Assembly: GCA_011391855.1 (NCBI GenBank)
Contig: JAABPT010000109.1
Span: forward strand, 1 to 6,092
Length of the DNA: 6,092 bases
Origin: Burkholderiales bacterium
GTDB taxonomy: Bacteria; Pseudomonadota; Gammaproteobacteria; Burkholderiales; Burkholderiaceae_C
Reading direction: 5' to 3'
A program made the position numbers and the translations under genes. The number at the start of each line of letters is the position of its first letter. The stretch's first letter is position 1. The notes under the pieces are model-generated. The model made no database searches, had not been told where the DNA came from, and saw nothing but the letters and a program-made list of their open reading frames with translations. Shown here piece by piece: positions 1 to 5,523 of this stretch.

Positions 1-104
1 GACAGGTTCCACCTGGTGACGCCGATGGCGCCAACGGCACGTCGGCTGGGCCACTGATCGGCACCGCTCCCCGCGCGACGAAGGTCGATCCGCCGTAATC
101 TGTA
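1..104. other. Left-edge stretch without a convincing gene
   Basis: The first 57 bases are open on + and end in TGA (55-57). A second + frame is open until TAA at 96-98. Either could be the extreme C-terminus of a gene entering from the left, but neither gives a recognisable peptide. All three minus frames are also open, which means little over about 100 GC-rich bases. I cannot choose between a gene tail and intergenic DNA. Confidence 0.3.
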
Positions 105-160
105 TTGACAATAGCTACACGTCGTCGCACACTTCGTATATCGAATGTCTACACACGGAG
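101..160 (+). promoter_or_regulatory. Candidate promoter/operator of the DUF1778-GNAT operon
   Basis: A perfect -35 hexamer TTGACA lies at 105-110, embedded in the palindrome ATTG-A-CAAT (104-112). A second palindrome with TTCG/CGAA arms spans 133-145. The hexamer CTACAC occurs at 115-120 and again at 149-154. The -10 box is unclear: CACACT (128-133) has the right 17-base spacing but matches poorly, while TATATC (137-142) matches better but has a weak -35 partner. About 43% GC by eye count, lower than the flanks. DUF1778 antitoxins normally repress their own operon by ribbon-helix-helix binding to short palindromes, so these repeats are the natural operator candidates. A Shine-Dalgarno GGAG at 157-160 closes the leader. 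Confidence 0.5.
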
Positions 161-167
161 TGCTGCC

Positions 168-458
168 ATGCGCGACGCCGCGATCAACCTGCGCGCGAAA
201 CCCGAGCAGCGCGACCTGATCGACCAGGCTGCGGCGATGCTCGGCAAGAACCGGTCCGACTTCATGCTCGAGGCGGCGTGCGATCGAGCCCAATCGGTGC
301 TGCTCGACCAAGTCTTCTTCAAGCTGGACGCCGGGCGGTTCCGGGCCTTCATGCGGCAATTGGATGCGCCTCCCGCCGCCAATGAAGGGCTCGAGCGCCT
401 GATGGCCGTGCAAGCTCCGTGGAAGGCCGGCGCCCAGGCCAAGAAGCGCGCGCGTTGA
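168..458 (+). CDS. DUF1778 ribbon-helix-helix antitoxin (TacA/AtaR-like)
   Basis: This 96-residue protein is the antitoxin of a type II toxin-antitoxin pair. It should bind and neutralise the GNAT toxin encoded 5 bases downstream and repress the operon. Residues 1-45 read as a ribbon-helix-helix domain: a short strand (AINLRA, 5-10), helix A (12-25) and helix B from about 28 (NRSDFMLEAA), a pattern typical of DUF1778. The C-terminal half (about 46-85, FFKLDAGRF then a helix) is where relatives wrap around the toxin, and the tail is basic (AKKRAR). The ATG at 168 is chosen because GGAG sits 7 bases upstream. An in-frame TTG at 105 would add 21 residues, but it is the promoter -35 element and has no ribosome site. 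Family assignment is confident; neutralisation and repression are inferred from homologues. Confidence 0.88.
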   Translation: MRDAAINLRAKPEQRDLIDQAAAMLGKNRSDFMLEAACDRAQSVLLDQVFFKLDAGRFRAFMRQLDAPPAANEGLERLMAVQAPWKAGAQAKKRAR

Positions 459-463
459 GGCCG

Positions 464-961
464 ATGTCCTCAAGCTTCGTCCTGACGCAGCCGCAACCGC
501 TGTCGTCCTCACATCGACTGGACGCCTTCGACTCGGGCGAGATGTCACTCGACGAGTGGCTCAAGCGCCGAGCGCTTGGCAATCAGGCCAGCGGGGCCAG
601 TCGCACCTTTGTGGTTGCAGACGAGTCCGGCTGCGTGATGGGGTACTACGCCCTGGCTGCGGGAGCCGTTGCGCACGACTTGGCGACAAGCTCGGTGCGG
701 CGGAACATGCCGGACCCGTTGCCGGTTCTCGTGCTGGGCCGGCTCGCCGTGGATCGCCGTGCGCAAGGCATGCGGCTGGGCGCCGCGATGCTTCAAGACG
801 CCGTCCAGCGCGCGATAGGCATCGCCGCAGATGCCGGGGTTCGTGCAATGCTGGTCCTTGCACTGGGCGAACGAGCGAAGCAGTTCTACGAGCATTACGG
901 ATTCCAGCCTTCGGCTATGGATCCTTTGACGCTGATGGTGCGGCTCCCGACGAACCGCTGA
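464..961 (+). CDS. GNAT-family acetyltransferase toxin (TacT/AtaT-like)
   Basis: This 165-residue protein has the usual length of TacT/AtaT toxins, which use acetyl-CoA to acetylate the amino group of certain aminoacyl-tRNAs and stop translation. It carries the family hallmarks in order: FDSGEMSLDEWL (22-33), NQASGASRTFVV (40-51), VMGYYAL (58-64), RRNMPDPLPVLVLGRLAVD (79-97), the acetyl-CoA pyrophosphate loop QGMRLGA (101-107), and FYEHYGF (141-147), whose Tyr142 aligns with the catalytic tyrosine of the family. The loop has Arg104 where the general GNAT motif Q-x-x-G-x-G/A has Gly. The ATG at 464 lies 5 bases after the antitoxin stop, with GAGG (457-460) overlapping that stop, so the pair should be translationally coupled. 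A GTG at 419 is open but would overlap the antitoxin and extend past the conserved N-terminus. The tRNA target cannot be read from sequence. Confidence 0.9.
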   Translation: MSSSFVLTQPQPLSSSHRLDAFDSGEMSLDEWLKRRALGNQASGASRTFVVADESGCVMGYYALAAGAVAHDLATSSVRRNMPDPLPVLVLGRLAVDRRAQGMRLGAAMLQDAVQRAIGIAADAGVRAMLVLALGERAKQFYEHYGFQPSAMDPLTLMVRLPTNR

Positions 962-1043
962 GGATGGCTGAAGCTGTGCCAAGAAGGACGAGCTGAGCGA
1001 GAAGGAGACGGCCATCTTGCGCGACTTGGTCAAGGAGTTGTGA
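962..1043 (+). pseudogene. Vestigial 3' end of a HigB/RelE-family toxin gene
   Basis: From 978 to the TGA at 1041-1043 one frame reads AKKDELSEKETAILRDLVKE then L and stop. This resembles the C-terminus of HigB/RelE toxins that accompany NadS-type antitoxins, which often end in a Tyr-Ala-Lys-Asn-Glu stretch followed by an acidic helix. Just upstream, in a different frame, 962-976 reads GWLKL, which fits the preceding hydrophobic strand. The two join if one tyrosine codon at 977 has lost two bases. The continuous frame is closed by TGA at 969-971, so no functional toxin can be made, and the rest of the gene is replaced by the 3' end of the GNAT gene. The AAGGAG near its end (1032-1037) now serves the antitoxin. 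Family assignment rests on a short segment and on the neighbour, so it is inference. Confidence 0.5.
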
Positions 1044-1045
1044 AC

Positions 1046-1336
1046 ATGGACAAGACGCTGTTTGAAGAACTGGTCGGCGCCCTCAAGGAGGCGAAGGCCA
1101 TTGCCAAGGGGCGTGCCAAGCCGTCCAGGCGGTTCGAGGTGACGGCCCCGGATGCCAAGGCCGTGAGAGAGCAGACGGGTTTGTCGCAAGTCGACTTTGC
1201 CAAGCTCATGCGGGTGGGCGTGAAGACGTTGCAGAACTGGGAGCAGCACCGGCGCAACCCCACCGGCCCGGCCGCAGCGTTGCTCGAGATCGTGGCCACG
1301 GCGCCGGAGGTGGCGCCGAAGTCGCTGCACGGCTGA
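1046..1336 (+). CDS. NadS/HigA-family helix-turn-helix antitoxin, toxin partner lost
   Basis: This 96-residue protein is a DNA-binding antitoxin of the NadS/HigA type, normally encoded just downstream of a RelE/HigB toxin. The N-terminal helix (MDKTLFEELVGALKEAKAIA) and SRRFEV (27-32) are typical of the family. Residues 40-76 form an HTH_3-like domain, with recognition-helix sequence VGVKTLQNWEQHRRNPTGPA (57-76). The ATG at 1046 is preferred because AAGGAG (1032-1037) is 8 bases upstream. A GTG at 1040 in the same frame would overlap the upstream stop by four bases (GTGA), the usual coupling in an intact higBA operon, but lies only 2 bases from the ribosome site. No intact toxin lies next to it, so it is an orphan antitoxin or a stand-alone regulator. 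Cross-talk with another HigB in the genome is possible but not testable here. Confidence 0.85.
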   Translation: MDKTLFEELVGALKEAKAIAKGRAKPSRRFEVTAPDAKAVREQTGLSQVDFAKLMRVGVKTLQNWEQHRRNPTGPAAALLEIVATAPEVAPKSLHG

Positions 1337-1388
1337 GGCGCTGGCGACAAGGTGCGGCGGGATTGATCTGGTGATCAGTTCTGGCGGC

Positions 1389-1416
1389 GTCTGTCTGCGA
1401 CGCTCCAGACTTTGTT
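1389..1416 (+). terminator. Weak candidate terminator after the NadS-type gene
   Basis: A 5-base stem (GTCTG 1389-1393 with CAGAC 1406-1410) is followed at once by TTTGTT (1411-1416). An overlapping alternative stem pairs GCGTC (1387-1391) with GACGC (1398-1402). Both stems are short, so this is only a suggestion. It is the best terminator-like structure in the 190-base gap before mazE. Confidence 0.22.
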
Positions 1417-1490
1417 CGCCATGGCCGCGCGTCGACAGGCTGACTTCTGGGCCGCGGCGGGCGGAGTCGATTCGCCATCTCGAGCCGTGC

Positions 1491-1513
1491 TGCCATTGTG
1501 CTTACTCATGGCA
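1491..1513. promoter_or_regulatory. Inverted repeat before mazE, candidate autoregulatory operator
   Basis: Perfect 6-base arms TGCCAT (1491-1496) and ATGGCA (1508-1513) flank an 11-base centre, ending 13 bases before the mazE start and just before a G-rich ribosome-site region (1516-1520). MazE-type antitoxins repress their own promoter through AbrB-type binding to short inverted repeats, so the position suits an operator. No good -35/-10 pair was found nearby, so the promoter itself is not placed. A 6-base repeat can occur by chance. Confidence 0.3.
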
Positions 1514-1526
1514 ACGGGGGCAGCCG

Positions 1527-1775
1527 ATGGATGTGGCGATCCGAAAGATGGGCAATTCGCAGGGCGTGCTGATACCGAAGCCCATCCTGGCCCGGTTGGG
1601 TTTGGAAGGCACGGCCGATCTGCAGGTGCGCGACGGCGTGATCGAGATTCGCGCCGTCCGCCGCAACCCGCGTGAAGGCTGGGCCGATGACGCGCGAAGG
1701 CTGGCCGCGCAGGGTGGTGACGCGCTGGTCTGGCCCGAGGTCGCCAACGAGGGCGACGACGAATTGGTCTGGTGA
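1527..1775 (+). CDS. mazE: MazE-family antitoxin (SpoVT/AbrB-like DNA-binding)
   Basis: This 82-residue protein is the labile antitoxin partner of the MazF endoribonuclease that follows. Residues 1-45 form a swapped-hairpin AbrB domain: VAIRKMGNSQGVLIPKPIL (3-21), then a short helix and the strands DLQVRDGVIEIRAV (31-44). This fits MazE proteins that bind DNA as dimers and repress their own operon. The tail (about 46-82) is rich in Asp, Glu and Trp (REGWADDARRLA, ALVWPEVANEGDDELVW), as expected for the flexible segment that threads into the MazF dimer and blocks its RNA site. The ATG at 1527 is chosen because the AbrB fold begins right there and GGGGG (1516-1520) lies 6 bases upstream. The frame is open further up to 1371, but that part has no family resemblance. 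The stop overlaps the toxin start (TGATG). Confidence 0.88.
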   Translation: MDVAIRKMGNSQGVLIPKPILARLGLEGTADLQVRDGVIEIRAVRRNPREGWADDARRLAAQGGDALVWPEVANEGDDELVW

Positions 1776-2092
1776 TGAAGACCGGCGACATCTGGCTCGC
1801 CCAGCTCGCCCCGACGGTGGGCAGCGAGATCCAGAAGGCCCGACCCTGCGTCGTGATCTCGCCCGACGACATGAACGCGCACTTGCGCACCGTCATCGTG
1901 GCACCGATTACCACTGGCGGGCGGCCCGCGCGCTTTCGCATCGCGCTCACCTTCCAGGGCACGCAGGGCTTGATCGTGCTGGACCAGTTACAAACGCTCG
2001 ACCGTGTGCGATTGGTCAAGCGATTGGGTGCCTTGCGCCTGGCCACACTGGCTGCGACGCTGCAGACTTTGCAGGCCATGTTTGCGCCATGA
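1775..2092 (+). CDS. mazF: MazF/PemK-family endoribonuclease toxin
   Basis: This 105-residue protein is a type II toxin of the MazF/PemK/CcdB fold, of usual length. Such dimers cut single-stranded RNA at short specific sequences and arrest growth when the antitoxin is degraded. The N-terminal signature GDIWLAQLAPTVGSE (4-18) is followed by ARPCVVISPD (22-31) and VIVAPITT (40-47). Arg23 and Thr46 correspond to the catalytic Arg/Thr pair of characterised MazF enzymes. The C-terminus keeps the GLIVLDQLQTLDRVRLVKRLG block (about 69-89), in which the D-Q and R-L-V-K residues are typical. The ATG at 1775 shares one base with the mazE stop, so translation should be coupled. A GTG one codon earlier (1772) is an alternative. 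The gene looks intact. The cleavage sequence cannot be predicted. Confidence 0.9.
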   Translation: MKTGDIWLAQLAPTVGSEIQKARPCVVISPDDMNAHLRTVIVAPITTGGRPARFRIALTFQGTQGLIVLDQLQTLDRVRLVKRLGALRLATLAATLQTLQAMFAP

Positions 2093-2103
2093 CCGAATCA
2101 TCA

Positions 2104-2144
2104 GCCTTGGCGAGCGTGCCGAGGCGAGAGTTGGACGCCTTGGC
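2104..2144 (+). terminator. Hairpin pair after mazF, probable transcript 3' end
   Basis: Eleven bases past the mazF stop, GCCTTGGC (2104-2111) can pair with GCCGAGGC (2118-2125) around a 6-base loop, giving an 8-base stem with one G-U wobble. A second copy of the left arm at 2137-2144 can pair with the same middle arm. The wobble is G-U in rightward RNA but A-C in leftward RNA, so the structure favours the mazEF transcript. No T-run follows, so it is not a textbook intrinsic terminator. It may protect or define the 3' end. Confidence 0.38.
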
Positions 2145-2221
2145 GAAGGAATCTGGCACCAGGCCGGACACGACGACTTTGCGGGTCCCGGTCGAACGGC
2201 CTCGGTGTGGGTGCCGGAGCG

Positions 2222-5200
2222 TCAGTCGATCAGCAGTCGCGCGAACGGGTCACCGAAGTACGCATACGACATGGCGGTGGGGTCGTCGGCGTTCTCGGCA
2301 CGCAGTTCCTGCAGGGCCTCGCCGATGCTGCGCCCGCTCTTGAGCTTGCGGTAGAACGACACACTGAACGCCGAGGCACTGGGGTCGTACACCGGCCAGT
2401 ACGGTGCGACGACCCCGCTCCAGCCAGACTCGATGCAGTTCCCGGCGAAGCCGCCCGCGCGGCCCATTACCGCGCCGCCACGGCCCACGGTGCAGGCGTT
2501 GAGGTAGAGCAGGGGCTGCGCACGGCGGCCCAGCATGTTGCCTGCGAAGGCCATCGCGGAAATGCTGTCGCCGTCCTCGAGCTCGAGTGCCGTCAGGTCG
2601 GCATGGGCTCCCGTGGCGCCATGGCCGGAGAAGTGCACGACCTGGATGTCCGTGCTGGCCAGCAGCTGGTCGAGCTGCTTGCGCCGGACTGGCGTGATCG
2701 GCTCGGCGACGGGGATCAGACTCTTCAGCGCCTGGATCTCTTCCAGCGCCGATGCCAGACCGCTCTGCTGCGCGTCGGGCATCACGATGGCCATGTGCTG
2801 AACGGGCCGCGCCTGGGGCTGGGGCTGCACCTTCGTGCCCGGGCGCCAGCGGCCCAGCACGTGCGAAACACCGAGCGGTGGCAATTCCATCTCCTCGCCA
2901 CGCACCGGCCCGCTCGGCCGCACGATCTCCCACGGGAAACTCAGCTCGTCGGAAAAGATGCAGATCGACCGCGGCGGCTCTTCCAGCCCGCCCAGGCGCA
3001 GGTACTCGTTGCGGAAGGACTCGGGCAGGTGCACCCAGAGTTGCTTGCCGAGGTCGGACAAGGTGGTCAGGAATCGCTCGTTCCAGACCTGCATCGCGGC
3101 GCTGAACTCGGCATCGGTCAGCTCGCCGCCGGGAAAGTCGTGGAAGCTCGGGTCGAGCGCGGCGGTGAGGTAGTCGCCCAACTGCTGACCGCCGAGCTCG
3201 AGCACGCCGAAGGGGCGCGAGTCGTATTCCTGGCCCGCGATCTGGCAGCGGGCCGAGAGCTCGAACACGTCCTTGCCGGGCTCCTGGCGGCGCACGCTCC
3301 ACACCAAATCGGCAGTGTCGCGTCGGCGTGAGCTGACCTGCAGAGCGCTCACGCGGTCGGGCGTGTAGGGTGTCGCCTCCTGCCAGCCCTTGGGCACGAC
3401 GACGGTGGAGTGTGTGATGCCACCGACGCATTCGTTGCCGCGCCAGAACGAGACCTCGATGCGGCGATCCACGGGTTTCGGCCCGGGGTCGAGCGCCGTC
3501 AGACGGAACACCGCCTGTTCGCTCTTCGGGTCGCGCTGGCGCTTGATCACCAGCGGCGCCTGCCGCCGGCCCTCGACGCGGAAGCCCGGCGCGCTGAGCT
3601 CGGCCACGAGCTCGATCTCGTTGCTGCCGGCGTCGAACTCCAGCGTCAGCCGCCCGGCCGGCGCCGGCCCGGCGCCGGGCAGCTTGAGATGCACATGCAG
3701 GTCGTCGGAGGCGCCGGCCTCCAGGCGCTCGTGGAAGTCGAGTGCAGGGTCGCGCGTCACGGTCGGTTCGGCCCGGGCTGCGGCGGGGATCGGCGGCACG
3801 GAAATCGCTCGCGTCACGCCGGCCCTGGCGCCACGCAGCCGCCCGCGGAGAATGCCCCCCGGCGCGCCTGCTGCCGTGGGCGACAGGGGTGCCGCGGGTG
3901 CGGTGGTCGCGCCGATGGCCGCCGTGGCCGTGGCCAGATCGACACGCCGCCAGTGAGCGTCGATGTGCTCCAGCACGCGAGGCTGGCTGAAGAAGGCGGT
4001 GTGCCAGACACCGTCATCGGCCTCGAACACCAGCGGGTCGGCAATGGGGAATGCCGGATGACCGTTGGCCCCGAAGACCCCGCGTTGCGGAACCACCAGG
4101 TCATTGGCCATGCGATGACCGTCGACGGTGAAGATGCGGTCCATCGCCGGATTGCCGATCCGGTCCAGCAGCCAGCCGTTCTCGCGTCCGGGCGCGGGCT
4201 CGTAGTTGGCCGCCGTCGCGCCATACAGGGTGGGAACGGTGGCGCTCGCACGGTTGAGAATGTTCGTGATGTAGCTGCCCTGCGTGCCAAGGGCCGCGAT
4301 GCCGGGCAGGGCGCGAGCGCCGGCGTGGCCGACCAGGGTGACGAGTCCCAGGATCACCTCCAGCGAGTACGCCGTCGGACCATCCGGCAGGTTCGTCAGG
4401 CAGTTGGTGAACAGATCGATCATGTCGATCATGTGATCCGCGTCGCCCAGCGGCGACCCGGCGTTGGGCGTGCCGGCAAAGTAGACGCTGCGGAATTCGC
4501 AGCCGTGCCCGGCCCGCAGCTGTTCGCCGCGTTCGGCCAGCGTGCGCGACACGATGCCGCCGCGGCTGTGGCACACGATGTCGAAGGTGAGTCGCTGGCC
4601 CGGCAGCGCCTGGGCCACGGTGTCGAGAAAGCAGCGCGCGTTGTCTTCCGGCGAGGCGCTGACGGTGAGGTGGTTGAACCCGATCACACGGTTGGCGTAG
4701 CGTTGTTGCCAGGCCTCCATGGCATCCCTGGGCAAGCCGCCGAGCATGCCTTCCACCGAGCTGAAGATGCCGTGCACGAGCAGCAGCACCGGGCCTGCGC
4801 GCAGCGAAGGCCAGTCGTCGAAGGCGGTCTGCGGCGGCTGACGGTAGTTGTCGGCCGTCACGCCCCACACGAGATTGCGGCGGCAGCGCTGCTCGACGAT
4901 CTCGCCCATCCAGCGCACCGGGTCCTCGAGCATGGCCGACAGTGCCGGCAGCACGAAGACCTTGAAGATCTTGCGCCCGATCTTCGTGAACGGGCCGCGC
5001 AGCGATCGCCTGGGCACGCCACCGCGAAGGGCCGTGCGCGTGGCCGAGCTGCGCAGGGGGATCACGAAGCGAGGGCTGCCACCCGCTGCACGCAGGCCGG
5101 GTCGGGGCCTCGAAGTCGGCGCCGCCAGTGCCTCGAAGTGCCAGCTCACGCCACCGGACTCGTCCTGGTACATCACCACGCGCGGTGCAGTGTCCGTGCG

Positions 5201-5482
5201 GGCGCGCGCCGGACTGAGCACCACGCTGTCGTCGGCGCCCGGTCGCAACGCCACGGCTTCGAGTTCGATGGTCTCCTGCTCGACGATGCCGAGTTCTGAC
5301 AGCGCAGCCTCGAACTGTGGGCTGGTGTCCAGTTGGGCGGGCAGTCGTGCTGAACGCAAGCGGCCCGGGGGTGGCCGCCGGGAGTGAACCAGACCGTCAC
5401 CGCCCAGACCCTGCAGCGTGGTGCCGCTGCTGAACCGAATCGCGACGTCGGTGGAACCGAGTTTCTTGGTCTCCTGGCTCAT
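2222..5482 (-). CDS. Alpha/beta hydrolase-CHAT peptidase fusion protein
   Basis: This 1086-residue, probably cytosolic protein has no signal peptide or clear membrane segment. Residues 1-225 are unassigned, with a Pro/Arg-rich low-complexity part (about 34-48 and 120-165). Residues 230-511 form a lipase-like alpha/beta hydrolase: LLLVHGIFSS (233-242), nucleophile elbow CHSRGG (Ser306), FAGTPNAGSPLG (335-346), then Asp461 (NDLVVP) and His494 (VWHTAFF), a complete candidate triad. A Pro/Ala/Gly-rich linker (about 515-570) leads to a beta-rich middle region (about 580-890). The C-terminus (about 890-1086) is a CHAT caspase-like peptidase with His954 in HFSGHGA and Cys997 in LYLNAC, ending in the family's GRSIGEAL and YFGDPFARLL. 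CHAT proteases cut protein targets in several bacterial immune and stress systems; hydrolase substrate and protease target are unknown. The ATG at 5482 is chosen for its AGGAGG site; an upstream TTG at 5518 has none. No TPR repeats or partner gene were found. Confidence 0.88.
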   Translation of the reverse strand: MSQETKKLGSTDVAIRFSSGTTLQGLGGDGLVHSRRPPPGRLRSARLPAQLDTSPQFEAALSELGIVEQETIELEAVALRPGADDSVVLSPARARTDTAPRVVMYQDESGGVSWHFEALAAPTSRPRPGLRAAGGSPRFVIPLRSSATRTALRGGVPRRSLRGPFTKIGRKIFKVFVLPALSAMLEDPVRWMGEIVEQRCRRNLVWGVTADNYRQPPQTAFDDWPSLRAGPVLLLVHGIFSSVEGMLGGLPRDAMEAWQQRYANRVIGFNHLTVSASPEDNARCFLDTVAQALPGQRLTFDIVCHSRGGIVSRTLAERGEQLRAGHGCEFRSVYFAGTPNAGSPLGDADHMIDMIDLFTNCLTNLPDGPTAYSLEVILGLVTLVGHAGARALPGIAALGTQGSYITNILNRASATVPTLYGATAANYEPAPGRENGWLLDRIGNPAMDRIFTVDGHRMANDLVVPQRGVFGANGHPAFPIADPLVFEADDGVWHTAFFSQPRVLEHIDAHWRRVDLATATAAIGATTAPAAPLSPTAAGAPGGILRGRLRGARAGVTRAISVPPIPAAARAEPTVTRDPALDFHERLEAGASDDLHVHLKLPGAGPAPAGRLTLEFDAGSNEIELVAELSAPGFRVEGRRQAPLVIKRQRDPKSEQAVFRLTALDPGPKPVDRRIEVSFWRGNECVGGITHSTVVVPKGWQEATPYTPDRVSALQVSSRRRDTADLVWSVRRQEPGKDVFELSARCQIAGQEYDSRPFGVLELGGQQLGDYLTAALDPSFHDFPGGELTDAEFSAAMQVWNERFLTTLSDLGKQLWVHLPESFRNEYLRLGGLEEPPRSICIFSDELSFPWEIVRPSGPVRGEEMELPPLGVSHVLGRWRPGTKVQPQPQARPVQHMAIVMPDAQQSGLASALEEIQALKSLIPVAEPITPVRRKQLDQLLASTDIQVVHFSGHGATGAHADLTALELEDGDSISAMAFAGNMLGRRAQPLLYLNACTVGRGGAVMGRAGGFAGNCIESGWSGVVAPYWPVYDPSASAFSVSFYRKLKSGRSIGEALQELRAENADDPTAMSYAYFGDPFARLLID

Positions 5483-5486
5483 CGCA

Positions 5487-5492
5487 CCTCCT
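5487..5492 (-). promoter_or_regulatory. Strong ribosome binding site of the CHAT gene
   Basis: On the minus strand AGGAGG (5492 down to 5487) lies 4 bases before the ATG at 5482. It matches the anti-Shine-Dalgarno sequence fully, fixes the start at residue Met of MSQETKKL, and excludes the 12-codon longer reading from TTG 5518. Confidence 0.8.
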
Positions 5493-5523
5493 GCAACGGC
5501 GCCACTGGCCGTCGTCAACGTTC

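Noticed and set aside
1364..1377. TGATC-TGGT-GATCA hairpin after the NadS-type gene as a terminator
   Set aside because: The stem is only 5 bases, AT-containing, and not followed by a T-run.
1337..1526. Integron attC site, IS remnant or small gene between the NadS-type gene and mazE
   Set aside because: No GTTRRRY/RYYYAAC core pair, terminal repeat or transposase fragment was found. The frames starting at 1371 and 1412 are open only because of composition and run into mazE or its shadow. The 8-mer TTCGCCAT at 1415 and 1471 looks incidental.
168..2092. CRISPR array or tRNA genes among the short genes
   Set aside because: No regularly spaced repeats and no tRNA T-arm or anticodon-stem patterns were seen on either strand.
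2089..2343. A possible small + gene starting at ATG 2089, overlapping the mazF stop as ATGA
   Set aside because: The frame starts plausibly (MTESSALASVPRREL), but it runs into the 3' end of the CHAT gene, becomes Arg/Cys-rich, has no ribosome site and matches no family I know. The hairpin at 2104-2125 would lie inside it.
3652..3680. Dense GGCGCCGG repeats and palindromes
   Set aside because: They encode a Pro/Ala/Gly segment (LPGAGPAPAGR) inside the CHAT gene; codon bias explains them without a regulatory role.
2207..5299. Very long open frames on the + strand opposite the CHAT gene (2207-3331 and 3410-5299)
   Set aside because: They are antisense shadows produced by GC-rich codon use of the minus-strand gene. 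The translations are Arg/His/Gly-rich with no recognisable motifs, while the minus frame carries two complete enzyme domains.
5516..5518. TTG at 5518 as the start of the CHAT fusion gene
   Set aside because: It lacks a ribosome site and falls at the predicted transcription start, whereas ATG 5482 has AGGAGG at a workable distance.
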